Shown: piece by piece, positions 43,919 through 54,000 of the stretch
Layout: each line of letters opens with the position of its first letter
Numbering within the stretch: position 1 is the first letter of the stretch
From: Muribaculaceae bacterium
GTDB taxonomy: Bacteria; Bacteroidota; Bacteroidia; Bacteroidales; Muribaculaceae
DNA length: 64,000 nucleotides
Reading direction: 5' to 3'
Assembly: GCA_017619935.1 (NCBI GenBank)
Contig: JAFZRJ010000014.1
Span: 169,685 to 233,684, forward strand
Made by a program: the position numbers and the translations under genes
The notes under the pieces: generated by a model
The model's database searches: none
What the model saw: only the letters and a program-made list of their open reading frames with translations
What the model was told of the DNA's origin: nothing

Positions 43919-45391
43919 ATGACCGAGCGCCGACTTCCACATCCTTTAGTGGCCTTGATACCCATTGTGGTGTTGATAGGTCTGCTCGCCGTTGCCATCA
44001 ACTTGTTTGGCAGTGAATCATTGAGTGGTGCAAGCCAAATAGCATTGCTCATGAGCCTTGCCGTGTGTGTGTTGATTTCGTCGGTTGTTTATCGTGTGCC
44101 GTGGAAGAATTTTGAGCGGCAGATGGGGAAGACCATCGGTGACATCTTCATCACGCTGCTCATTTTGCTGTCGGTGGGTATGCTTTCGGGTTCATGGATG
44201 ATAAGTGGGGTGGTGCCCACGCTCATTTACTATGGGGTACAGATACTTTCGCCCCGCTTTTTTCTGGTCACTGCTTGCGTGATTTGTTCGTTGGTATCGC
44301 TGCTTTCGGGCAGTTCGTGGACCACTATCGCGACCATCGGTGTAGCATTGTTGGGCATCGGGCAAGCATTGGGAATATCAGAGGCTTGGACAGCTGGCGC
44401 CATCATTTCGGGTGCCTATTTCGGCGACAAGATGTCTCCGCTGAGCGATACCACCATTTTGGCGTCGTCGGTCACGAAGGTGGACATTTTTGCACACATT
44501 CGCTACATGATGCACACCACCGTTCCAGCGATGTGCATTTCACTGGTCATATTCTTGGTGGCCGGATTGGGTCATACGAGCGATACCGCCCTTCATGTGG
44601 AGCAATATACACAAGGACTCGCTTCCACGTTCCACATTTCGTTGTGGACTTTGCTGGTACCGCTGTTAACAGGTATCCTCATCGCTCGTCGTGTGCCATC
44701 GGTGATTGTGCTCTTTATCTCGTCGTTGATGGCAGGTATCATGGCGCTCATCCTGCAACCTCATATTCTCATGCTCATTGCCGATGCACCTGAATTAAGC
44801 ACGATGGCCGCACTCACCAAGGGACTTGCCATTACCTTCTATGGCGCGACGGCCATTGAAACGGGTTTTGCGGCGCTTAACGACCTTGTATCGACTGGCG
44901 GTATGGCTGGCATGCTCAACACTATTTGGCTCATCATTTGCGCGATGTGTTTTGGTGCCGCCATGGTGGCCAGTGGCATGATAGAAAGCATCACGCGCGT
45001 GTTGATCAGTGTGGTGCGCCATCGCTTGGGGCTTGTTTCCTCCACGGTGGGAACGGGTATATTCCTCAATATCACAACAGGTGACCAGTTTATCAGCATT
45101 GTACTCACCGCCGATATGTTCAGCGATGCTTATGGCAAGATGGGTTATGAACAGCGGTTGTTAAGCCGTACCACCGAGGACGCTGCCACGGTGACCTCGG
45201 TGCTGGTGCCGTGGAACACCTGTGGCATGACGCAGTCAACGGTGCTAGGTGTGCCCACGCTCGTTTATTTGCCTTACTGTTTCTTCAATCTGTTATGCCC
45301 GGTGATGACCCTGCTCATTGCCGCGTTGGGCTGGCGCATCAAACAGTCGGTTTCTTCAACCGAAAAACCTCAACAACCAGCTGAAGAGTAA
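43919..45391 (+). CDS. Na+/H+ antiporter, NhaC family
   Basis: The 490-residue integral membrane protein has about 12 hydrophobic helices. It carries NhaC-type motifs such as LSGSSWTTIATIGVALLGIG and ISGAYFGDKMSPLSDTTILA in the first half, and TTGDQFISIVLTADMF and EDAATVTSVLVPWNTCGM in the second. NhaC-type carriers exchange sodium for protons or, in relatives, malate/lactate. It starts 26 bases after the C1 peptidase and may share its transcript. Codons are G/T-ending, unlike those of plus-strand genes left of 40 kb. Confidence 0.93.
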   Translation: MTERRLPHPLVALIPIVVLIGLLAVAINLFGSESLSGASQIALLMSLAVCVLISSVVYRVPWKNFERQMGKTIGDIFITLLILLSVGMLSGSWMISGVVPTLIYYGVQILSPRFFLVTACVICSLVSLLSGSSWTTIATIGVALLGIGQALGISEAWTAGAIISGAYFGDKMSPLSDTTILASSVTKVDIFAHIRYMMHTTVPAMCISLVIFLVAGLGHTSDTALHVEQYTQGLASTFHISLWTLLVPLLTGILIARRVPSVIVLFISSLMAGIMALILQPHILMLIADAPELSTMAALTKGLAITFYGATAIETGFAALNDLVSTGGMAGMLNTIWLIICAMCFGAAMVASGMIESITRVLISVVRHRLGLVSSTVGTGIFLNITTGDQFISIVLTADMFSDAYGKMGYEQRLLSRTTEDAATVTSVLVPWNTCGMTQSTVLGVPTLVYLPYCFFNLLCPVMTLLIAALGWRIKQSVSSTEKPQQPAEE

Positions 45392-45518
45392 TCATCATCA
45401 AATCCAAACAACCTCTTTTCATCGTGGCGAATGTGCCGCGATGTGGAGAGCTTTTTGTGAGGGTATTGTTAAGAATTGTTATAAAAATTCAGTTTTTTAA
45501 TAGGTTTTCATTATATAT

Positions 45519-45549
45519 TTTGAGGTTTTTCGGCAAAACATTATTTTTG
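45519..45549 (+). promoter_or_regulatory. Promoter of the M6 metalloprotease gene
   Basis: TTTG at 45519-45522, a 19-base spacer, then TATTTTTG at 45542-45549. The leader is about 85 bases. Confidence 0.7.
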
Positions 45550-45640
45550 CGCTATGGAAAAAAGTGGTATCCTCAAGGGATGCCTATTTTGACGTGTTTG
45601 ATGAATTCTTAATTAACATTCTAACATAACCTGAACCAAA

Positions 45641-47413
45641 ATGAAAAAATTTTTACTTGTTGTCGTTTGCTTCTTGACAATGACAAAGTTGTGGGCAATT
45701 ATTGCTATTCCAAACCCACAGGGCACATTCTTTGCTCAACCCGATGGAACTTCATTGGCTGTCACTCAGCATGGTGACGCATTCTACAACTATTACACGA
45801 CCATTGACGGCTTTACCATCGTCAAGAATGGTGACCAATATGAATATGCACAGAGCTTTGACGACGGCAGTCTCACCCCGTCGGGTGTGATGGCCCATAA
45901 TGCCGAAGTGCGTTCGCCTCAGGAGCAGCAATTTGTGGCTGGTTTGAAACACGGTCTCATTGACCAACGTGCCGCCGCTTCGGCTATCGAAACCAAGCGG
46001 AAGGCTCCTCGCCGTGAACAGTTATACGATTATAACAATTTCCGTGGGCTCATCGTCCTGGTTGAATATACCGATAAAGAATTTGAAATGGATGACCCGC
46101 ACGATTTTTACGATCACATGGTCAATGACAAGGACTACAAGGGATTTACCGATAAAAATGGTAATTGGGTGCCTTGTACTGGTAGTGTGCGTGACTACTA
46201 TTACGACCAGTCAGGTGGCAAATTTGACCCAGTGTTCGACATTGTAGGTCCTGTCAAGGTGAACTATGCCAGTACCGACCACAACGCCAACAAGAACACG
46301 CCCGAGATTTTCAAGTCGGCGCTCGACAAGGTTGATCCCGACGTGGATTTCAGCATTTACGACGGCGACAGCGACGGCTTCATCGACTTTGTGTTCTTCA
46401 TTGGTGCCGGCCCGGCAGCCTGCTATGTGGGAAACGACAGCACCTTGCTGTGGCCTCACGCTTATGTGCTGACGCTCAAGACCCTCTTGACCAAATATGA
46501 TGGACTGTATGGTTACAAATATGCTTGCTGTACCGAAATTTATGGTTGGACCGACAATCTCCAATCGTTGGAAACTCAAGGTATCGGTGTGATGTGCCAT
46601 GAGTTCAGCCACGTTCTCGGTCTGAAAGACCATTACGATGCCGACTATGACAAGAACGGACTGAGCCATCATCCAGGCTTCTGGGATGTGATGGCTGCAG
46701 CACCCTCGCTCAATGTGGCCCGAACGCCCGCGGGATTCTCCCTCTATGAGCGGTGGGCTTTGGGATGGGTCAATCCGCCATTAATTTTAGAGGAAGGTCC
46801 ATACAAATTGAATCCTATTGACGGCACCGGCGAGGGATATATATTGATTACTCCCTCGGTTGGCGAGTATTTCACGCTTGAGAACCGACAGCGAACCAAG
46901 TGGGACGAGTACTTGCCGGGTCATGGCATGCTCATTACGCGCGTTGACTCGACCAATATGGCCCCGTGGACCATCAATCAGATTAATACCGATGCTTCGC
47001 ACAATTATTTGGAATTGGTGCGTGCATGGAATGACACCCCCGACAAGGACCTTGACAGTGATCCGTTCCCTGGCACGAAGAACGTGACTTCGATTACCAA
47101 CACGACGACCCCCAACCTCAAGACTTGGGGAGGCATGGACTGCGTGTTTAATATACACAAGATAAAAGAAAAAGGTCAGGTGGTATCGTTCTATATCACC
47201 TACGATGGAATGTTGCCGCCTGAGGACGATATTCCGATAGGCGATGTGAACAATGACGGCAAAGTGGACGTTGAAGACGTGAACGCCATCATCAACATCA
47301 TCCTAGAAATCAAGACCGAAGCCGACTACGAAGGAGATGCCGACCTTAACGGCGACGGCAAGGTGGATGTTGAGGATGTGAATGCCGCAATCAATATCAT
47401 CCTTACGGATTAA
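45641..47413 (+). CDS. M6-family metalloprotease with C-terminal dockerin-type repeats, secreted
   Basis: The 590-residue protein has an N-terminal signal (MKKFLLVVVCFLTMTKLWA) and a pro-region to about residue 125. The M6 (immune inhibitor A-like) catalytic domain contains the zinc motif CHEFSHVLGLKDHYD near residue 322 and a later FWDVMAAAP Met-turn. The last ~65 residues hold two dockerin type I calcium loops, GDVNNDGKVDVEDVNAII and DLNGDGKVDVEDVNAAI. Dockerins here more probably serve surface attachment or sorting than a cellulosome, as no cohesin is seen. It probably degrades host or dietary protein; this is inference. Confidence 0.92.
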   Translation: MKKFLLVVVCFLTMTKLWAIIAIPNPQGTFFAQPDGTSLAVTQHGDAFYNYYTTIDGFTIVKNGDQYEYAQSFDDGSLTPSGVMAHNAEVRSPQEQQFVAGLKHGLIDQRAAASAIETKRKAPRREQLYDYNNFRGLIVLVEYTDKEFEMDDPHDFYDHMVNDKDYKGFTDKNGNWVPCTGSVRDYYYDQSGGKFDPVFDIVGPVKVNYASTDHNANKNTPEIFKSALDKVDPDVDFSIYDGDSDGFIDFVFFIGAGPAACYVGNDSTLLWPHAYVLTLKTLLTKYDGLYGYKYACCTEIYGWTDNLQSLETQGIGVMCHEFSHVLGLKDHYDADYDKNGLSHHPGFWDVMAAAPSLNVARTPAGFSLYERWALGWVNPPLILEEGPYKLNPIDGTGEGYILITPSVGEYFTLENRQRTKWDEYLPGHGMLITRVDSTNMAPWTINQINTDASHNYLELVRAWNDTPDKDLDSDPFPGTKNVTSITNTTTPNLKTWGGMDCVFNIHKIKEKGQVVSFYITYDGMLPPEDDIPIGDVNNDGKVDVEDVNAIINIILEIKTEADYEGDADLNGDGKVDVEDVNAAINIILTD

Positions 47414-47458
47414 ATCTTTGGCGACACCTCGGTGCGCGATTGACAACAAAACCGCCTA

Positions 47459-48115
47459 GTGGTAAAAATTAAAGAATGGATGTTGAGTGCCGCCACCATG
47501 CTGCTGGTAGCTTGTGCGCATGGTGGCAAGGCACCTGATGGGGTATCGGCCGACGCTGATGTCCCCGTTGCTGCCGAAGTGGTTGACTCCAATGGCAATG
47601 TCTCGTATCGGCCCGATTCGATGCGTGTGTTTCATGCCGACCCAGTCAACAAGGAAAAGGCATTTATTGTCATCTCAAAGAAGAACCTTCGCCTCAGTGT
47701 CTATGCCGATATCAACGGCGATACCACTCTTGTGGTCCAATATCCGGTCTGCTTGAGCCGAAACAAGGGCCAGAAGGAGCGTTCAGGCGACATGAAGACC
47801 CCGGAGTCGGAACCAGGCAAACCGTTTTCAATCAAACAGATTCAGGATGCGAGCGACTGGAAGCATGACTTTGGCGACGGACGAGGCGAACTCCTGTCGT
47901 ATGGGCACTGGTTCATGAGGCTGGAAACACCATTCTCAGGAATTGGCATCCACGGCAGCACCAATAACGAGGACAAGATGCCCGGCCGTGACAGCGAGGG
48001 TTGCATCAGAATGCGTGATAAAGACCTGGAACATCTGCACGACAATTATGCTTGTGTGGGCATGCCTGTCATCATCAAAGCCGAGGACCAGGGCAACCTC
48101 CCGTTTGAGAAATAA
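47459..48115 (+). CDS. L,D-transpeptidase (YkuD) lipoprotein
   Basis: The 218-residue protein has a YkuD catalytic core near residues 160-190 (IGIHGSTNN then RDSEGCIRM, with the catalytic histidine and cysteine). Such enzymes form 3-3 crosslinks in peptidoglycan or attach proteins to it. The N-terminus MVKIKEWMLSAATMLLVAC is a lipoprotein signal with an LVAC lipobox. The GTG at 47459 is chosen because it gives the basic n-region; an ATG at 47480 would also keep the lipobox. It follows the M6 gene by 45 bases. Confidence 0.88.
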   Translation: MVKIKEWMLSAATMLLVACAHGGKAPDGVSADADVPVAAEVVDSNGNVSYRPDSMRVFHADPVNKEKAFIVISKKNLRLSVYADINGDTTLVVQYPVCLSRNKGQKERSGDMKTPESEPGKPFSIKQIQDASDWKHDFGDGRGELLSYGHWFMRLETPFSGIGIHGSTNNEDKMPGRDSEGCIRMRDKDLEHLHDNYACVGMPVIIKAEDQGNLPFEK

Positions 48116-48231
48116 TGCTCCCGAATTGGGATTCATTATTTTTCTTTTTTGCTACTGCTAACGAGATACCTCCAGAAACTTCTGAAGGCCGATACCTGTA
48201 ATTCAATCAATACAACTAAACAATAACACCT

Positions 48232-50352
48232 ATGAACCGATTTACGTCTTTCTTGTTTTTGCTGCTCTTGGCGTTGGCTAGTGTGGCAGCTCCTATGGCT
48301 TCTCAACGTAAAAATCTCAATTTGAGCGAAAGCCGTCGCATTTATAACAACCTGCTCAAACCTTCAGCCATTCCCGTCGCTTTCACCTACGACGGCAAAG
48401 ATTATCATGGGTTGGGCGCACTCACTTTGGTGTCGAAGACCGAGGCTGCGGTCGCTACAGGACGCAAGGCGAGCCTCGCTTTCTCGCTCGACGAGACCCT
48501 GGCGGTGAAAATGGATGCTTTCCTGAACGAGGAATTTGGCGAAGTGGAATATACCGTCTGGTTTGAAAACAAAGGTAACAAACCCAGTAAAGTACTTGAG
48601 AAAGTGGATGTGGCGGTGATGGATTTCAAGGGTAACAAACCCACGCTGGTGAGTTGCCTGGGTGACCATCAGGGCCAATACGCCGCCTACGAGAAAGACC
48701 TCACGAAAGAAAAGGCATACTTCCGTTCCGACGGTGGACGTGCCACACACATCGTTTTCCCGTATTTCAACCTGCAGCACGGCGACGGGGGTACGCTCAT
48801 CGCCATCGGTTGGGCGGGAACGTGGCAGGCGACCTTTGAAAAGCAACAGGCCAATACCCACTTTACGGCACAGAGTTGCAACGATTTCTGTTCGGTGATT
48901 ATGCCGGGCGAGAAAGTGAGGACGGCGTTAATGGTGCTTTTGCCTTACAAGGGTCGCGACGTTGACAACGCCTTCAACTTGTGGCGGGCATGGTTTGTCA
49001 AATATAACATGCCGCGTGCCAGCGCCAAGGGTGACGCCGTTTATCCGTTCTCCACCTCTTGTTGGTCGGGCGACACAGGTCTGCCGAACAGCGACGGCAG
49101 CATTTCGGAGCGTTTCTACACGTGGAAACGCACGCTCGACCGTTTGGTCTATGAAAAGGTAGATATTGATTACCGCTGGTTCGATGCCGGATGGTACTTT
49201 GACCCGGCGGGCAATACCGTCATGCGTGACTGGTGGGGAACCGTAGGCAGTTGGGAACTTGATAGCATCAAGTGGCCTGGCAAGTCGTTCCGTGAGTCCA
49301 ATGAGGCTTGCCACAAAGTGGGTATGAAAGTGCTGGTATGGTTTGAGCCTGAAAGGGTCACTCATGTCGCCGACCTCGTGAAGAACTACGGCTACAAAGC
49401 CGAGTGGGCTATCTCCAACGGACGTCGCTGGCGAAATCGAGAGGTGTTCACCAACGACCTGGGCAATCCCGAATGTCTGAACTGGACGTTGAACCGCATC
49501 ACCAGGATGATGCTTGACAACGAAGTGGACTTGTTCCGTGAGGATAACAACAGCGACCCGGGCACCACATGGCCGCTCCAAGACTCGCTGCAGAACGCCA
49601 CGCTGAAACTTCCCAGAACGGGTATCACCGAGAACAAAGCCATTCAAGGACACTACGAATTGTGGGACCGAATCATTGACTTCTGCGCCAAGAACGGTAA
49701 ATCAACCTTCATTGACAACTGTGCTTCGGGCGGTGGCCGCAACGACATTGAATCGCTGCGCAGGAGCATTCCGTTCCTGAGAAGCGATGCCGACCGCACC
49801 ACCACGGCGCTCAGACTGTCCATGAGTTCGACGTTCAACCGCTGGATTCCTTACAGCGGTTCCTCGACCAAAGAGTCGGAGGGCGAACTTGACGGCGGTA
49901 TGGCTGGCGGCAGTGATTTCTACATCACCCGTGCGTCGTGGCTGCCGGTTTACAACCTTTCGGAAAGCTGGACCCATGACGAAATCCTTGACTACGATCG
50001 TGTGAGAGCCACCTATGGCGAATGGAAGAGATACCGCCATCTGCTCATCAAGGACTTCTATGTGCTCACACCGTGGCACAGCAAGAACGACACCGATGGT
50101 TGGACGACGTTTGCCTATCACGACCCATCGAGTGACGAAGGCGTAATCGTCGCTTTCCGCCAAGAGACGTGCCCCGACAGCGACTTCACGGCAAAGCTGA
50201 AGTTCCTCGATCCGAAAACGATGTATCGGCTGGAAAATGAAGACAATGGTGCCGTCGTCACCTTGAGTGGCGCGCAACTCGCTACCACCGGCCTGACCAT
50301 CTCACTCGACAAGCCCAAGTCAAGCGCCGTTTGGCACATCACCCGCCAATAA
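48232..50352 (+). CDS. GH36-like alpha-galactosidase family glycoside hydrolase, secreted
   Basis: The 706-residue protein has a signal peptide (MNRFTSFLFLLLLALASVAA). An N-terminal beta-sandwich (about 30-270) precedes a GH-D clan barrel. Barrel motifs are YRWFDAGWYFDPAG near residue 310, VLVWFEPERVTHV near residue 370, and CASGGGRNDIESLRRS near residue 500. The segment before CASGGG (DLFREDNNSDPG) is at the position of the nucleophile aspartate but differs from the usual KWDMN. The FLRSDADRTTTALR stretch fits the acid/base region. Activity on alpha-galactosides is likely but specificity is open. A small hairpin (48170-48190) precedes it. Confidence 0.85.
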   Translation: MNRFTSFLFLLLLALASVAAPMASQRKNLNLSESRRIYNNLLKPSAIPVAFTYDGKDYHGLGALTLVSKTEAAVATGRKASLAFSLDETLAVKMDAFLNEEFGEVEYTVWFENKGNKPSKVLEKVDVAVMDFKGNKPTLVSCLGDHQGQYAAYEKDLTKEKAYFRSDGGRATHIVFPYFNLQHGDGGTLIAIGWAGTWQATFEKQQANTHFTAQSCNDFCSVIMPGEKVRTALMVLLPYKGRDVDNAFNLWRAWFVKYNMPRASAKGDAVYPFSTSCWSGDTGLPNSDGSISERFYTWKRTLDRLVYEKVDIDYRWFDAGWYFDPAGNTVMRDWWGTVGSWELDSIKWPGKSFRESNEACHKVGMKVLVWFEPERVTHVADLVKNYGYKAEWAISNGRRWRNREVFTNDLGNPECLNWTLNRITRMMLDNEVDLFREDNNSDPGTTWPLQDSLQNATLKLPRTGITENKAIQGHYELWDRIIDFCAKNGKSTFIDNCASGGGRNDIESLRRSIPFLRSDADRTTTALRLSMSSTFNRWIPYSGSSTKESEGELDGGMAGGSDFYITRASWLPVYNLSESWTHDEILDYDRVRATYGEWKRYRHLLIKDFYVLTPWHSKNDTDGWTTFAYHDPSSDEGVIVAFRQETCPDSDFTAKLKFLDPKTMYRLENEDNGAVVTLSGAQLATTGLTISLDKPKSSAVWHITRQ

Positions 50353-50387
50353 TCGCCCCTCCATAACCATCAGTAAAATTTTTAAAT

Positions 50388-50750
50388 ATGAAATTGAAAT
50401 CTTTCATAAAGTTGGCAAGTGCAGTCTTGACACTTATTGTTTTTATTGCTGCTTGTGGAAATGATGAACCTGCATATAAGGACTATTATATTCAATACGA
50501 AATCCATGGAATAAAAGGGCAACTATCAACTGTAACTTTAATTGACGAGAATAACAATGAAGTACAATTTAAAACTGGTAATATTGGAACCATAATTACA
50601 AGAAATATTGGTCCAGTATCAAAAGGTTTTAAAGCACATTGTACTGCTTCAGCAGGCAATGCGATTACAATTCATTGTTGTCGAGGACAAGAGCCATTTG
50701 TGCCGAAAGCCTCTGGGCGTGGAGAAGTTTCATATATTATTGATTTTTAA
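50388..50750 (+). CDS. Small hypothetical lipoprotein
   Basis: The 120-residue protein has a lipoprotein signal (MKLKSFIKLASAVLTLIVFI followed by AAC) and then a short beta-rich domain. No family was recognised. It is markedly AT-rich compared with the GH36 gene 35 bases upstream, suggesting a separate origin. A 13-bp perfect hairpin follows 45 bases downstream. Confidence 0.7.
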   Translation: MKLKSFIKLASAVLTLIVFIAACGNDEPAYKDYYIQYEIHGIKGQLSTVTLIDENNNEVQFKTGNIGTIITRNIGPVSKGFKAHCTASAGNAITIHCCRGQEPFVPKASGRGEVSYIIDF

Positions 50751-50795
50751 TAACCGTCCTCGCCCTCACCATCAGTTTGGCGAGGCCAATAACTC

Positions 50796-50831
50796 AAATA
50801 TAGCGCACAAAGAAAAAGGTGCGCTATATTT
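50796..50831 (+). terminator. Strong hairpin after small lipoprotein
   Basis: A 13-bp perfect stem, AAATATAGCGCAC (50796-50808) with GTGCGCTATATTT (50819-50831). The A/T-rich ends make it a possible bidirectional terminator for the lipoprotein gene and the helicase unit coming from the right. Confidence 0.8.
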
Positions 50832-50860
50832 GCTAGATTATGGAGATTAATGTACTTTTG
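50829..50860 (+). promoter_or_regulatory. Orphan promoter, possibly from a lost ATPase gene
   Basis: TTTG at 50829-50832, a 20-base spacer, then TACTTTTG at 50853-50860. The first ATG downstream (50883) opens an eight-codon frame (MFEREIEG then stop) that resembles the N-terminus of DUF4143-type ATPases (M-F-x-R-x-I), after which the sequence changes to the 33-bp repeat. It looks like the 5' scar of a deleted gene. Confidence 0.4.
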
Positions 50861-50900
50861 CAATCAACTTAGCGGTTTTGAAGATGTTTGAACGCGAGAT

Positions 50901-50933
50901 TGAAGGTTAGGACAGGAAAGGCCAATAGTTTTC
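50901..50933 (-). repeat. 33-bp direct repeat, left copy: relic of an ATPase 3' end
   Basis: It matches 55830-55862 at 31 of 33 positions in the same orientation. On the minus strand it would encode ENYWPFLS-stop, near-identical to the C-terminus ENFWPFLS-stop of the ATPase at 55836-56957. No further similarity extends beyond it. Confidence 0.85.
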
Positions 50934-51018
50934 GCAACTCTCTAGCATTAGACCCGTAAGATTTATAAGTAGTGTCAAGGTTGCTATATATTATTTGCTG
51001 GTTTAATTACAAAAATAT

Positions 51019-54000
51019 TTAATCCGAACTATTGTTTTGCTCTTCAAACTTAGTCAAAACTATATTAGCCAAACAAACAGCATATTCTATTTCAGAGTTC
51101 TTTGGCCTCCAAGCTAGGGTATAGCTCACACTGGTGCTAGTCAATTCATAGCCTTTATCTGTCCACGCTTTCAATTTGCCTTTTCCCCTTTTTGACAGCG
51201 CAATGATGTTTATTCCTTGATTATTAAGAAAATAACCGTCTTTGTATTGTAGGCAATCACCGCTCCTAAGGCGAAGCACAAGATCCTTGAGTCCCTTTAA
51301 TTTGAAGAAGTCGAGCCTTACGTCATGCATATCCAATGCTATCGATATCGACGAATACTGAACAGGAGGATTCGTAACGAGGAATAGATTTTGCCTAGCA
51401 CGAGTGAGTCCTACGTAATAGGACCGCATATCATTGACGTCTCTACCATCTGGTACTGGCGACAAAAGATAGACCGTATCAAATTCACGTCCCTTCGCTT
51501 TGTGAATAGTACTCACAAACAATGACTTATCATCAGCTGCGATGAAGTCCTCAATATTTGACTCAAAGATGTATTCTTGTAAATCGCTACGATAATAATT
51601 TTGGCGAGTTACCTCAAAATCGGCAAAGAAATGCTTCATGATGCCCAGACAAGCACTTGATGCATAAGTATCGAGTGTGCGTTGTTTTGCCTCTTGCCAC
51701 TTTTTTTTTGATATGGATATTTCATCTCTACCAAGTTGTTTGATGAAGTATCGCACTTCTGCAAGGTTGCTAAAGCGGAATCCCCCCATCGATTGCGCTA
51801 TAGTAGCATGCAGCCCTCGTTGTTCTAATTCGTAGGCTACTTGCATTGTCTCTTCGTTGGTGCGTGTAAGTATTGCTGTACTTCCTTGAACTTTTATTTC
51901 TGCATCAAGTAATGATTTCAATGTCAACACATTTCCCTTTTCTCCTGTAGCCGATTGAATGGGAGTCTGTTTCAAGCGACCTGGAATACGTAAAACAAAA
52001 CGGTTGGCACAATCAACTATAGCTTTAGCTGACCGATAGTTATCTGTCATTTCGTATAACTTTGCTCCCTCCTGGTTTACAAGCGATTGCATGTATTTGG
52101 AATCAGAGCCGCGAAAAGCATAGATGTTTTGGTCATCATCACCCACCGCAATGACACGCATTTCTTCATTTTGCTGCATCAGAGCCTTTACCAATAGAAA
52201 GGCATCATCGTCCATATCTTGTGCTTCGTCAATGACAAGCACACTCTTGGCAATTTTCGACTGCTCCACCTCTCCATTTTCTATCATATCTGTAGCACGT
52301 CGTACCACGTCTTTTGCCTCATCGAGGCTTCCTTGTTTACCTATTAAATCAAAACTATAGGAGTGGAACGTCTTGATGTCCACATAGTGTGCTGCATTTC
52401 CGACCAAATCAATGAGCCGTTTTTTGAATTCTGTAGCAGCAGCTCTTGAGAATGTCAACATCAAAAGTTGTTCATGCTTAACATCTTCAAGCAATAGCAA
52501 TGAAGCCAGTTTGTGTACCAATACTCTCGTTTTACCACTTCCTGGCCCTGCTGCAACTACAATATATTTCGACTCTTTATCGTCGATAATCTCGCATTGA
52601 CGATTGGAAAGCTCACCAAAGAGTTTATTGTATTTAGCTGGTGTTATGTTTTGGTCTATTTGCGCACGTCGTTCTTCCTTAAAATATTGATTGATGAATT
52701 TGCGGAAGTCGAGAGTGAAGTAGTCGTTCACAAAGCGCAAAGCAGCATCATAATCATGTACCATCAAGTTGGCATATTCACCCACAATATGAATCTGGCG
52801 TATGCGTTGTTTATAGAATTCATCAAACAGACGATATTGTTCCTTGCCATATCGAGTGCGACGGTCAACAATACGACCAATTTGCATGGTATTATAGATA
52901 ACGATAAAGCCCCCTTCAATCTTCATTAGTTCTGTCTTGGTAAGATAGAGCAACGCTTCCTCTATGTCAGTAATTGTAGGCTTCTCTTGCTCGGCAAACA
53001 TATTCTCTTGTCGATTTGCAATGAACTGTTGGAGGAGTTCTACGATTGAGAAGTTGACAAGCGTCATGTCTTTACTAACATCTCGACTGGCATTAAGGGT
53101 ATCAACAATAAAACGGCAAATGTTCATTCGTCGTTCAAAGCGAGCCATTGTGACTTCTTTTGAAGCTTGCAGACGAACATTCACACTATTGTTGAAGACG
53201 TCTTCATGTTTGTGGACATATCCCTTTAATGACAGGAAATGGAACAATATTTTTAGACGCTTAACATTTGAATAGGTTAGGCTGGCTTTTTGTGCCTCTT
53301 CATTCAGTTCTTTATAGCTGATCCTTTGTTCTTCCCCTGCAAGTCGTTGTAAGAGGAATTGTTCCAACTTCAGTATGATGTCAAGATTGCGCAGCGATGT
53401 GCTCTTGGATATCCATGCCTGCATATCGCGACTGTCTGCCAACAAACCATCTTGCCTCATCAGGTTAATATTCCTGATTACAGTCGCTTTGCTCATTCCA
53501 AGGATATCTGCCAAATAATCCACTCGACTCTCGGCTTCAGCTCCCCGTCCTTCCGCAGTAGCGCGTGCACTGATAAGCGACTTGATAATACGTGCAGCTT
53601 CCTCACGCGATTGTTCATCAAAGTGGGGTGAGATAGTCAGTTTACGACGTGCATCTTCCATATTCTTCACAGCGATACCTGTTGCAAAAATATGTGGGGA
53701 GTTGCTACCTCGCTGTATGAATCCTGCTTCCTCCAATGCAGCTATGGAAGCCTTTACGCGAGTCTCTATGTTTTCTATATCTTCTCCCCAACCAGCCTGA
53801 CGAGCAATATCCAAAGGAGAGCAGCTAACTTTCTCTCGTTTTGCCGTAAGGTCTTTAATGGCTTTCCAAACCTGCTGAATCTCACTGATGCTGAGCTTGG
53901 TCTGGTTGAGGAGTATAAAATGCTTGTCGAGGTCACTATCTGCAAATAGTACAAAACATTCTGCCTGCATTTCTGGGTCTCGACCTGCACGACCAGCCTC

